DNA of 64,000 nt from Chaenocephalus aceratus (taxonomy: Eukaryota > Chordata > Actinopteri > Perciformes > Channichthyidae). The stretch is from assembly GCA_023974075.1 (NCBI GenBank), contig CM043803.1:1-64000 (forward strand). Reading direction: 5' to 3'. Made by a program: the position numbers and the translations under genes. Position 1 is the first letter of the stretch. The number at the start of each line of letters is the position of its first letter. Below, one piece after another: positions 23,787 to 34,154 of this stretch. Under the pieces are notes generated by a model. That model was not told the origin of the DNA and made no database searches. It was given only the letters and a program-made list of their open reading frames with translations.

Positions 23787-23877
23787 GAAGGGAATAGATA
23801 ATACTGTTGTGAGTCACCCGTTTACAGTGTTACAATGTTCCTGTTGGATGTATATAACCTGCTTGAGGGGAAGGGGA

Positions 23878-24086
23878 TGTTGTAAGGTCATATCATTGCA
23901 TGTTAGTTCACCAGTCCACTAGGTGGCACTGTGACCATGAAGTTGTTGCCGTTCAATAAGCATAGAAGAGGAACTGGGGGCTATGTTGTTATGCTAAGTA
24001 TGTGATGAACCGGAGTTGCAGCTCGGCGCTACCAGAAACAAATAAACTCCACTATGCTCACCAGAAGCCTCCTGTGAGTTACTACA
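23878..24086 (+). repeat. 3' LTR of gypsy element
   Basis: It is the same length as the 5' LTR and differs from it at about five positions (for example CCATAAGC versus CAATAAGC, and GTCGCAGTTC versus GTTGCAGCTC). Confidence 0.95.
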
Positions 24087-24399
24087 ATCATGTCGTCTGA
24101 AAATTGCTAGAGGACATTCATACTTTGCAATCCAAGACTTAATTAAATCCACCAAAAACCTGACATGATTGTAACGCGATTATTTTTGAAAAACATAAAT
24201 CCCTGTGCCGCAGCGACACGGAGTGATTCAGAGCGGGTCCTTCTGCTGTTGGTTCTGGACTGGTGTTCTTGTGTTGGTGGATAAAGCAGACTGCTCGGTG
24301 TTGCTGTGCCGCTGTCACGTCTGTTCCCTGATCTCTGCGTCACCGACCGATTTGATATTAAAGTGACAGAAAAAAAAAACGTTATAGTAATGCCGCGGC

Positions 24400-24470
24400 C
24401 GGAAAATTACATTACATTACATTGCATTTAGCTGACGCTTTTATCCAAAGTGACTTACAATAAGTACATT
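24400..24470 (-). repeat. V-SINE-like 3' tail fragment
   Basis: ATTTAGCTGACGCTTTTATCC then TGACTTACAATAAGTAC, with a TTACA repeat at the left, is the reverse complement of the tail seen in fish V-SINE elements. A related tail, on the other strand, lies at about 50950. Confidence 0.65.
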
Positions 24471-25026
24471 CGACCAGGAAGCAACGTTACTACGCTATAA
24501 CCGATTATCTTCCGTCACTGCATCGATACCGAATCGTCCACGTCCGCATCGCAATGATTCGTAGAAACGATTATTTTCAACACCCCTAGTGCCTTTACCT
24601 TCTAATAGAACTGCTCGGGTCGTGATAGATTGAGTAGGGAAGTTCATGAGATCTTTCTAGAGGGTTATCAAGAATAACTTTTATCCAATGACCTTTTCCC
24701 TCTCTGTCTGTGTCTGTGTATTCTCTTGTTCGATTAACCCAGCCAAATCTTTTTTCTTGTTTTGTATCTATATCTACGCCGGGATCCGGAGTCGAGGCTG
24801 ATCCTCTTGCTGTAGTCCTGTGTCTTGGATCCTCTATCCTGAGTTCTGGATTAAGTCGTGGACTTCGGGTCGTGGCTGAACCTGTCTCTGCGGTCCTGCC
24901 TTGGGTCTCGCCATGGCTTCCTCAGGATTGTAGCTGACATCCTCGTGGATTCATCTTCTTATTACAGACACATGCATTTCCTAACATTCGGTCTATATGC
25001 TGTCAAATGTATTATCTCTTCGATTT

Positions 25027-25356
25027 ACACACGGCATCTATTGCAGTCTGTCCGTCCTGGGAGAGGGATCCCTCCTCTGTTGCTCTCCCTGAGGTTTCTC
25101 CCATTTCCCCCCCCCCTTAAACTGTGGGTTTTCTCTGGAAGTTTTTCCTTGTACGATGTGAGGGTCTAAGGACAGAGGGTCTAAGGACAGAGGGTGTCGT
25201 TTTTCTCATACTGATATTCTGAACAATCTGTGCTGTTGTATTAGCTGTAAAGTGTCTCTACTAGCTAATTTTATTTTATGTACAGCACTTTGGCTCGACC
25301 AAAAATCGTTTATAAATGTGCTATATAAATAAAACTTGATTTGATTTGATTTGATC
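25027..25356 (+). repeat. Common teleost SINE/LINE 3' end with (TTTGA)n tail
   Basis: The stretch GTCCGTCCTGGGAGAGGGAT, TTGCTCTCCCTGAGGTTTCT, TTTTTCCTTGTACGATGTGA and AGGACAGAGGGTGTCG is a familiar widespread fish repeat. It ends TATATAAATAAAACTTGA with TTTGA repeats. A 17-bp segment (GGGTCTAAGGACAGAGG) is duplicated inside it. Confidence 0.7.
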
Positions 25357-25568
25357 AGAGACTGCACTGACCTCACCACCTTCAAAAAACTCACCTCTTC
25401 AATCTGGCTTTTAATGTGTGATTGTATTATTTGACTTTAACTTTAACTATATATTTATTTGTTGTTCCTTTCTTTTCTTTTCTCTTCACTATATCTGTAA
25501 AGCGTCTTTGAGCACCTGTAAAAGCGCTAACAAATTAAATCTATTATTATATTATTATTATTATTATC
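25357..25568 (+). repeat. LINE 3' end with (ATT)n tail
   Basis: CACCTCTTCAATCTGGCTTTTAATG followed by TAAAGCGTCTTTGAGCACCT, then a TTATTA tail, is the characteristic 3' end of an L2/CR1-like LINE or a SINE sharing it. Confidence 0.65.
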
Positions 25569-28084
25569 TCTAGCAGAAGTACTCCTTTACTTGAGTAAAA
25601 GTAGAAATACTGTTACTAGGTTATTACAATACCTCGGAAAATAGATGAAATGCTAGAAATCACGTTACTGTTAAATGCCCATTGAAGGAGTGTGTGTCAG
25701 TGCTGACACATCACACTTTTGATTCAGAGGGATGAGTGTCAGCTGTATTTTGATTTATGTCCCAACCATCGTCTATAAAGAAAGACAAGAGGTCAATATT
25801 TGTTGTCATGAAGACAGCCTAATGTTTGATTGAAATGACTGCCTTTATTTTCCTCACTGTTTTGATTTGACCACAAGATGGTGCTAATGTAGTACAAGTT
25901 AAACAAGTACCTCAGTAAGATGTATGAGTGTGCTCTTCCTCCTTCAATATGTGTAGAATTTAGAGACCAATTATCCCACGTGTGTGTAAGTGATGGTTTA
26001 GTGATTTGGGAGTTTCCAGTCTGTGAAACTGTGACTGAGCTTCTTCTCTACAAATGTAATGACAGAAACCACAATTACGACTGTAACTCTCAACTGAAAA
26101 AACAGTTTGTAAAACTCTTTGGTCTGACATGTGTTTCATTTTACAGTAATACCGCACAAACGGCATGGAAACACAAAGAAGATACAGACACTTCACCTCA
26201 TCAAGTAAATGCATAATAACACATAGGAGTACATGATAAATAAGGTAAATAAAACAAACAAAAAACTTCTAAAATGTACATATATTTGAAAGACAGGAGC
26301 TATGAAGTAAATATAAATGCATGTCCAAATTGAGCCATTATATTGATTGTTGTAGTATAAGTACAAACGCATAGTTTAAGTAAAGCATAATGGTATAAGT
26401 GACAGGGTTGAGCTTCGAAATGTTGAATGGCTTTCAATAAAGTAAATTAAAGACATTTTTAATAGTCCATAAAGACAACATGATGTAGGGTTGAAAACAG
26501 ATAACAAACACACATATGCACGGACAGATATATCCAAGCAAATAGCACAATAGCATAATGATCTGAATAAATAATCTCCACAAGGCATGTATCGTATACT
26601 CTGTTGTAGAATGGCTTTGTGGACCCGTAATCAAATCTGATCCTGAGGAAATATTGATGATGGCGGATTAATGTTGACATTTTGTATTAGCTCTGCAAAA
26701 AACTGCTCCTCTCCAGGTGTCACTGAATGGTGGCTAGCAGCGCTATGGGGACGGGTGGCGCAGTGGTCTGTTTGGAAGCAAACCTTGTCTTTTCTGCGGA
26801 TGGGGATGGGGGTGGTGCGCCCCCCCCCGGTCCAGCGAGGACTGATCAGCATTGAGCTCTAAAGCAGCAGTGATTTAGCATTTCCTTTTTGAACACGTTT
26901 TTCATTGTTTAACATATATTTTAAACAATAGTTAGATTGATATTGTTTTTTCATTTGCAGACGTGATACAATTCCAAACAGCAGAGAAATGTTGTGATTA
27001 AGGGAGCGGCGACGACATGTTGCTCTGCAGGCTGGACCAGCAGAGGTAATGTTCCACTTTGCTGTGGGAACGGAGCATTACAATGTTAGAAGGGTCATTT
27101 CAGGAGATATCTGTTACACATATGAGAAAGAGCTTTGACATAACATCAACACTGTTACTTCTTCTTCCTCGTTGATAATGTTTTAAATGTTTTAAACTAA
27201 AACTCTGGCAAAAGTTTACACATTGCACCTTTGAATGAAAGTTTGGAAATGAAATGTCTTCTGGGTGGAACCTCTCACAGCCCAAAGACACACCTTTTTC
27301 TGGGAGAAAAGATACTGCTTTAAATCCTAAAATCACACATTGAATGAGTTTAATATATCATCTTAGTATTCATTTTGTGACTCCTCTTGGTTATTTTGCC
27401 CAGGGATATATGACCCCTTGAGCCCTTGGTTAAGACTGCACTGCATACTTCCTCATATGCTATCCATCACATCCTTCAGTTGCACAACAGGTTGCACAAA
27501 CATACAGTTCTTATAAACAACAAGAAGTGTGTTTCTCCAGATATGTCATTCATCAACTTTTGGCACACAAAAGTAGTGAACAAACACAACATGTCAGAAA
27601 TCATCCCCATGAACCAGTTCAGGAGTTTCGGCCTCATCAACATGAATCACCTTCATCGCCCTATTGACTGTCTGAAGGGTGCAGCTCTTCACTTTGTTCT
27701 ACCCAGACTTTCAGGTTATCCCCCATCAACAGTCAGCTACTGGACTCACCCAGAGGAGTACTTTTCCATCTTGCGCCAAAGACATGATAAGATTTCTAAA
27801 TATTACATTAAACACACACACATATTTTTATACTGTCTATTTCAAATACATACACTGAAAAGGAAAACATAATTATTTACATTTTTGATTGTGGGCTATT
27901 TTGCTTCCATAACGTGTGTTATTTTAGATAAATGCAAATACACAAACACCCAAAATATACATTTCAGTCTTTTTAACTTTGTTTCATATTCTGTCAACGT
28001 ATATGTAAATGAACACATACAAACACGAATGCTTCATTTGCAAATGTAACAATTTTCAGGAAACCTGTTGCCTTCTTTTTTATG
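25569..28084. other. Stretch without recognised gene
   Basis: Open frames here (for example 25920-26216 and 27426-27872) match no family I recognise, and I see no linked exons. A C run at 26821-26830 follows a tRNA-like phrase (GGTGGCGCAGTGG, about 26755), possibly a SINE scrap. The rest is AT-rich. Confidence 0.4.
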
Positions 28085-28165
28085 CAGCTGCAACGCAAAC
28101 ATTTCCCAATTTGGGATCAATAAAGTACATCTTATCATCCTAACTTATCTTTATCTTATCTTAAA
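28085..28165 (+). repeat. LINE 3' tail (RTE-like)
   Basis: ATTTGGGATCAATAAAGTAC followed by TTATC repeats resembles the 3' tail of RTE/Rex3-type LINEs. Confidence 0.5.
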
Positions 28166-28269
28166 TGTGCCTTTATGAAAGTAATCAACTGACAGATTAA
28201 TGGTGTTAAGTTACAGTTGGTTGAAATCGTAACTCTTTGGCCTCCCTAACTTGTAGTGTCTTCCCTTAA

Positions 28270-28431
28270 ACTCTCACACACACCCAGCATTGCATGTCAG
28301 CACAGACACACCTACAGAGTGTGTGAAGGGTGACTCCCCCTGTGAGGGTGTGACTTTGTCTTAATCTCTGAACCAAAGTCTGACCTGTTTCCAGAGGACT
28401 CTCTGCCATCCCGTGTGTGACATAAAGTAAA
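28270..28431 (+). other. Probable non-coding first exon of actinoporin-like gene 1
   Basis: The sequence ends in a good donor, GTAAA|GTAAGT, at 28431 and precedes the coding exon by about 700 bp. The second actinoporin-like gene has the same layout (short non-coding exon, donor, then exon with ATG). The left edge and promoter are not resolved. Confidence 0.4.
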
Positions 28432-29141
28432 GTAAGTACATTTTCTTTGAGATTAATATGAAGTTTTCACCAAAGCTGCATTTACTTTGAAGAAAATTAT
28501 TTCCAGTGGTAATATTATTAGATCATATTTTGAAATACTTCTCAGTAGATATGGCTTTAGTTCTTTCTTTTTGTGTGTCAAGTGAAGCATTGTGCAGGGT
28601 TGGTGTCATGTTGGATGTCCTCGATGCACTGTAATGCGTTCCCATGTCACAGCATGTGTTGATCAGTGATAACATTAGCATTGGGTATTCATTTTAAATG
28701 ATGTCAGTTACTGAATACATACAACATTTTTCGCATGAAATTAGTAGAGTTATCCCTTGGCTTACAAACAAATATATTTATGTTTGCAATTGAGAGCTTA
28801 AAATATTGCACTAATAGCATGGGGGTTTATTGGTTAAAAAATGTTTGCATTATTTAAAATTGCCATATTTTAGAGAAATCATCAAAAATATGTTGCAGTA
28901 ATCATTGACAACGTTTTGTAACCTGATTACGTAATCCCAATTACATGTCATGCGTTACTACCCATCCCTGCTGTTGACAACCATTGTTTGCATGCCTTTA
29001 AGCAGCGTGTGTCACTAGAATAAAACAATCAGCTAATATGTAAGAAGGAAAACAAATCGATGTGAACAAACACTACATTTCTGTTTTTCTAAACTCTTTT
29101 TTTGTACATCCATCAGTTAGCAATCTCCACCCGCCGTCATC

Positions 29142-30067
29142 ATGCCTGAGACTGCAGAGGCCCACTCCTGCACCCTCACCACCAACCGCAACTGCACCAT
29201 CGAGCTCACCAATGTCAGCTCCTCCTACTGTCTCGTCCACCCCAAGTAAGAATCTCCGTTAGACAGCGTGAACAGTCTTTTCTAATTGGTGTGTTAATTA
29301 ACCGATGAAGACAGTGATTATCAAATTCCTTCAATGTTCTTGAATCCATGCAGGCATGACTACCAGTGGTATACAGTTAATACATCTTACATATACTGTG
29401 ATTTAAAGCACTTAAAGCGAAATTACCAGTACTGTTAAATAACACATTTGACACTTTTGCACTTTTACTCAAAGAGGATTTTTTCATGCAGAGCATTAGC
29501 CCACTTATAAAGGAGTACTTTGACATTGTGGTAGAAGCACAACCTGAGTAGAGGTTAGGGTTAGGGTATTTGGGGTTGGCGTTCGGGGTAAGAAAACGTT
29601 TTTGTCCACTCACCACTGCATCTCTTTGACCCTGCAGGGTGCACTTGGAGAGTGGCTTCACCTTCAGCCCTCCCCAGCCCACCGTGCGTACCCAGAAGAC
29701 CGAGGTGTGCTCCTTCATCAAAGACGACCACACAGCATCGGGTGCCGTCGGCGTCCTGACCTACGAGCTGTTCGACATGCGCAACCGCCACTGCAACGAG
29801 GTGATCGCGATCATGTTCTCGGTACCGTTCGACTACAACTTCTACAAGAACTGGCTCGGGGTGGGTGTCTTCGAGAACACAAGAGAGTGCAACGAGGACC
29901 TGTTCAAATATATGTACAACGAAAAGGATTTCACCAACTTTCTGCGCCACGAGGCCGACGGCTCAGGGGTGACCTACCAGGGGAGGATGGTGGATGTGAG
30001 GGGCTGCATGTCCAACGAAGGCAAGGCCATAATCAAACTGGAGCTGTACGACAAGATGGGCAACTGA
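29142..30067 (+). CDS. Actinoporin-like protein, gene 1 (two coding exons, 177 aa)
   Basis: Exons 29142-29245 and 29638-30067 join in phase at CCCAA|G (donor GTAAGA, acceptor CTGCAG). The product has 177 residues, the usual size for actinoporin-like proteins. These are single-domain beta-sandwich proteins related to sea-anemone pore-forming cytolysins and occur in fish, where their role is poorly known. Family marks are CSFIKDDHTASGAVGVLTYELF and the lipid-headgroup loop region MFSVPFDYNFYKNW, which keeps the aromatic pattern, with a further Tyr-rich piece, YMYNEKDF. There is no signal peptide and no transmembrane segment. The ATG chosen is the first in the exon. AATAAA signals lie at 30095 and 30167. 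A paralogue follows 2.2 kb downstream in the same orientation. Confidence 0.88.
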
Positions 30068-30322
30068 ATGTTTGTAATGAGTGCATTGGTGTGGAATAAA
30101 ATGTTGAAGCAGATGTTCATGAAACCTACATACAATGTGTTTGTCCATGTATGGGTGCTTTAAATGAATAAAAAACTATACAATGCAATTCTTGTCCTCG
30201 ACCATTTTTCATCTTTATTTGAGCCATTAAAAATGGTCACAAATGTTTGCAGGCAATGAAAAGATTGAAATCTCCTCAGCAGAAATAACATGAGTCATAC
30301 TTCACTTTGATTTATAAAAGTA

Positions 30323-30545
30323 TAAAGGCAAGGCAAGGCAAGGCAAGGCAAGGCAAGGCAAGGCAAGTTTATTTATATAGCACTTTTCAACACAAGGCAA
30401 TTCAAAGTGCTTTACAAAAAAAAAATGAAAGACATTAAGCATTAAAAAACAAAAGCTAATAAAATAAACATTAAGGAAAAATACATGGATAAAAGTTACA
30501 GTGCAGTTTAAGATATGAATAGTTCAATTAAAAGCAGCGACAACA
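30323..30545 (-). repeat. Interspersed repeat with (AAGGC)n run
   Basis: About eight AAGGC repeats are followed by AAGTTTATTTATATAGCACT and TTCAAAGTGCTTTACA, the reverse complement of a very common fish LINE/SINE 3' end. A fragment of similar sequence (AATGAAAGACATTAAG) is found inside the fold-back element near 10275. Confidence 0.75.
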
Positions 30546-30720
30546 CAGCCAGACTGTGCAACATGCCATTTAGAGGTGCAGCATGTTCTTGTCCTCATGC
30601 AGACAGGAACAACCGCATCACTGCAGAGATAAAAGGTGCATCATGAGACGATGAGGTAGTAAACAATCTGCCTTATGCAGCAATGTTTTCTTAAGCAAGT
30701 CAACTCCAGATGCACTAAAT

Positions 30721-31137
30721 CAGGGGTGTCAAACTCAAGGCCCGGGAGCCAAATCCGGCCCGCCACTTCATTTTATGTGGCCCCACAAGAGCTTGCAAAG
30801 AATATAATAAGTTTATTATAATGTTACTGCCGCTTTACAGGATAACGTTGCCCATAAACTACATGTCCCACAATGCATCTCATTTTGTGACATGCAATGA
30901 AGAGACTTGCAATTATTTCCCCTAGACTTCTGCTTTCAGACGTAGTTAATTATGAAGTTATTACCCTATCCGATAACAATCCAATGCAGAGGAAATATTG
31001 TAAAATAATACATTATTTTATATTTATTATGCATATTTATCTATGTATATTTATATAGTCTTAAAGTTACCACCGGCCCTTTGAGTGCAACCATAATTCT
31101 AATGTGGCCCGCGATGAAATTGAGTTTGACACCCCTG
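30721..31137. mobile_element. Non-autonomous hAT miniature element (417 bp)
   Basis: It starts CAGGGGTGTCAAACTCA and ends TGAGTTTGACACCCCTG, perfect inverted ends. The flanks carry the 8-bp duplication CACTAAAT (30713-30720 and 31138-31145). There is no coding capacity. These ends are those of a widespread vertebrate hAT miniature family. Confidence 0.93.
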
Positions 31138-31145
31138 CACTAAAT

Positions 31146-32040
31146 TATCTTAACAATCTAAATCTGCTTTATCCGGTTGGGCCGAAGGTTAAATCCTTCT
31201 TGATCAGAAATGTGAGTATTATCATACAATGCACCCTAAACACTATATAAGGGCTGGACATGTGTAGTGCAAAGTGAATATTCTCCGGCACATTGGAAAG
31301 ATCTGGAAAAAGGTTGAGCTAACAGTAGATTTTTCAGAGCATCAGTACGGGTGGAATCAAAGAGCATGTAAGAGCAGTATGTACGTTATACAGAAGCTGA
31401 AAGCACACCGTATTATCCTCCAATGGTTTGTATAGTCTTAACTGGACCAATGGACCAAGAGTATTCCTTTAGCCAACAAGTGCAATAAAAGATCAAATAT
31501 TCTAAATGTGATTATTCTGTGCATGCAGATTCTTCTTTTTTTCCTCAACAAAATACATAAAAGGTCCATTGAGTTGGAGAATCATTTTGTGGACGGTAAC
31601 ATGTTTTTTTATTATCTTGGTAAAAGTGCTCTCCACCAAATATACCGATAATAAGAGAACATTGGGGAATCCAATAAATCAAAGCGTATTAACAAAATAA
31701 GAACTAAATGGTTGATGGGTACCACAATAAGAGGACTTTGCTTTGCCTGGTTTCTAAGGACAATAAATCACGGATATGAAAGAAACAGGTTTGTTCGCTT
31801 CTTGCATGAAGCTGAACCTTGACCGTAGCTAGGCAAAAATACACATTATGAAAACAAAAAAATACCCATATGTTGCAACTGTTGGCGACACCCTGTCTTT
31901 GAGCCTCTGTCGACATACCTCAGGTGAGAGGCGAGGACAAAAAGCCAGTAACAAGGAGTAGGTGCGTACTGTGGGTGGAAACACATTTGGGTGGGGTTAC
32001 TGTGTCACAACTTCCCAAACAAGTGATCTAAAGAGAGAAT
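31146..32040. other. Intergenic stretch between the actinoporin-like genes
   Basis: AT-rich sequence with no supported coding region. The promoter of gene 2 should lie in its right part, but no clear TATA box is seen. Confidence 0.5.
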
Positions 32041-32099
32041 CCTGTGTTTCAAATCTGGCACTGCCCGAGCGAGCAACACACCGAGGATCCGGAAGACAG
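32041..32099 (+). other. Probable non-coding first exon of actinoporin-like gene 2
   Basis: GGATCCGGAAGACAG|GTAAGCC gives a strong donor at 32100, and the next acceptor (TTTCCTGCAG, ending 32252) precedes the exon with the ATG. The left edge is uncertain. Confidence 0.45.
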
Positions 32100-32269
32100 G
32101 TAAGCCTGTTTAATACTGGGCTGTATTTGGAGGATTGATGGAAAATATAGTTTTTCTGTAGCATTTAGCTCTGTGCATAATTTGCTATGGCACTGTTCAC
32201 AGCTAATTGTATTCACTGCATTGTAACACAATGTCATTCTGCTTTCCTGCAGCCTTTACGAGCACCAAC

Positions 32270-32983
32270 ATGGGTGAAACAGCAGAGGCATTGGCTGCTA
32301 CACTCAAGAGCAGCAGAAATGTCACCATTGAGATCACCAACCTCACCAACAGCTTTTGCCTGGTAGACCCAAAGTAAGTGCAAACCTAAAAGACAATATT
32401 GTTTAGAGTATTCTTAACAAAATAATGCATCTTAATTCAAATATGTGTGTGGCCTGATAAAAACAAACTAGAGATGAATTATCCAGTTTTTGCTCTCAAT
32501 TATTATTATTTTCTTCTTTTGCCTTTAAAAAAAAGGGTGTACCTGGATAGTGGGAACTGCCATAGCCCACCCCAGCCCACCGTGCGCCCTCTGAAAACCG
32601 AGGTGTGCAACTTCAGCAAGACCAGTTCCAAAGCCACCGGTGCTGTGGGCGTCATGACCTACGACCTGTTTGCAAGAAATAGCAACACCCCTGCGGAGAA
32701 ATTAGCCATAATGTTCTCTGTGCCCTACGACAATAGCTCCTACAAGAACTGGTTCGCCTTGGCAATCTACCCCGTGTCCAAAGTGTGCGACGAGAAGCTG
32801 TACAAAGAGATGTATTACGACAAAGAACCCAAGGGCTTTGTGAGGCAGGAGTCCAATGGCTCTGATCTCACGTTCCAGGGCGCAACACTGGACCTGAAGG
32901 CTACCATGTCCCCGATGGGCAGGTCCATATTGAAGGTGGAGGTGTGGGACAAGCTCTTCAGTCCAGCAATGAACCAGCACTAA
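32270..32983 (+). CDS. Actinoporin-like protein, gene 2 (two coding exons, 183 aa)
   Basis: Exons 32270-32373 and 32536-32983 join in phase at CCAAA|G, the same intron position and phase as gene 1, which supports tandem duplication. The product has 183 residues with a short C-terminal extension (KLFSPAMNQH). Conserved family parts are VCNFSKT, ATGAVGVMTYDLF and MFSVPYDNSSYKNW. Compared with gene 1, two aromatic residues of the presumed headgroup-binding loop are replaced (DNSS in place of DYNF), while EMYYDKEP keeps a Tyr pair. Whether it forms pores is unknown. AATAAA is at 33084. There is no secretion signal. Confidence 0.88.
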
Positions 32984-33119
32984 GCCAGTCATTCATTTAT
33001 ATCAACACACAGTTTAATGGGCAGTGTGTTTTATTAAATATGCGTAGCCCTAACACCTTTGCTACTGTATCATCTATTCATGCAATAAATACAGTCTGAT
33101 ATACAAATACATGTGTGTC

Positions 33120-34069
33120 TAAGTGATCATTACAAAAGGTCTTGGCAAAGCTTCACAACACTCGGGACCAACTGGTGGAACAAGTTCATGTTTATCTAAA
33201 TGTGGTATCTCTATGGCACAAATGTAACTTATGTATATCAATCAGCAGCCAATGTGACATACAAAGTTGAAGTGTAGTTTCTTTTTTTTTAATATGAAAC
33301 GAAATATCTTTGACATTATTAGGTAAATAATAAGATAAAAGACAGCTGATTAGGTTTTGTATGTCATTTCAACAAACCCTACAGTGTGCGAGCAGCCTGC
33401 AAAAGCTGCGTCTGATCGACATGGTTTGCACGAAGTCGCCATCTAGTGGTTATAAGGATTCAGAGCATGCTCACCTTCAAACTTTTCTCAGAATCAATGC
33501 ACACGTGTACTCAGATAAAGGGAATAACATCATATAAATATATATAAATATTTATAAATTCAGGTTTATTAAGTTGAGATGAATTATCTGAGGTCAAGTT
33601 ATAGCTTTTACACACACAGCAGCTCGCTTTATTGCTAAGAGTTAGATGAGAACATGTATACCACTCTCATATCTGTGGAGTAAATATCAAGTTACAGCAA
33701 ACTTAGCTTAGCATAAAGGCTAGAAACAGAGGGACATTGCTAGCATGGCTCTGCTCAGTCATAACAAAAATATGCACTTCTAATATGAATGTGTGGTATG
33801 TTTTCTCTGTGGTCTGGATGAAAACTAAGTGTAAAAATATCATGTAAAGATGTTTGTTTTGTTTTTTGATTGAGGGAACTGGGCTAGCTGTCTCCCAAGC
33901 TCAATTTATTAAACATACACAAATGAGAGAGGTAGGTTATCAATCACCTTACTGTTAGATAAACATGAATATGAATATTATTGTTTCCGAGAAAGAATCA
34001 CCATTTTTCTTGATCAAAGACACGTTAATGTAAGGTCATCGTGCAACAATGGATCAGCAATTTTCTTAG
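33120..34069. other. Intergenic stretch without recognised feature
   Basis: AT-rich sequence between the actinoporin-like gene 2 and the 3' end of the nuclease gene. I see no coding region or clear repeat. Confidence 0.5.
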
Positions 34070-34154
34070 TTTATTAGCAACAATATTTTAAATACATGAT
34101 TCTTTTTCTATTGTAAGATATAACAGTGTATTTGTGTCTGCAAAATCAGTTGGA

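Larger units (their letters stand above)
19455..24086 (+). mobile_element. Ty3/gypsy-type LTR retrotransposon, complete but frame-broken
   Basis: Two 209-bp LTRs (19455-19663, 23878-24086) enclose gag, protease, reverse transcriptase, RNase H and integrase in the Ty3/gypsy order. The element is flanked by the 5-bp duplication ATCAT (19450-19454, 24087-24091). A TGG-starting primer-site-like sequence follows the 5' LTR (19667 on) and a polypurine tract, GAGGGGAAGGGGA, directly precedes the 3' LTR (23865-23877). By eye the LTRs differ at about five bases, so insertion is fairly recent. Frameshifts near 20110, 20925 and 21910 and a stop near 22789 break the coding region. Confidence 0.95.

Noticed and set aside
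18313..24600. Idea that one hAT miniature element spans from the CTAGGGCTGC end at 18313 to the CACCCCTAG end near 24586
   Set aside because: The two ends belong to different terminal sequences and no matching 8-bp duplication is seen.
25690..25715. Inverted repeat TGTGTCAGTGCTGACACA
   Set aside because: It is short, isolated and without context; likely chance.
29602..30099. Plus-strand 165-codon frame overlapping actinoporin-like gene 1
   Set aside because: It is the wrong frame; the family motifs are in the frame joined to exon 29142-29245.
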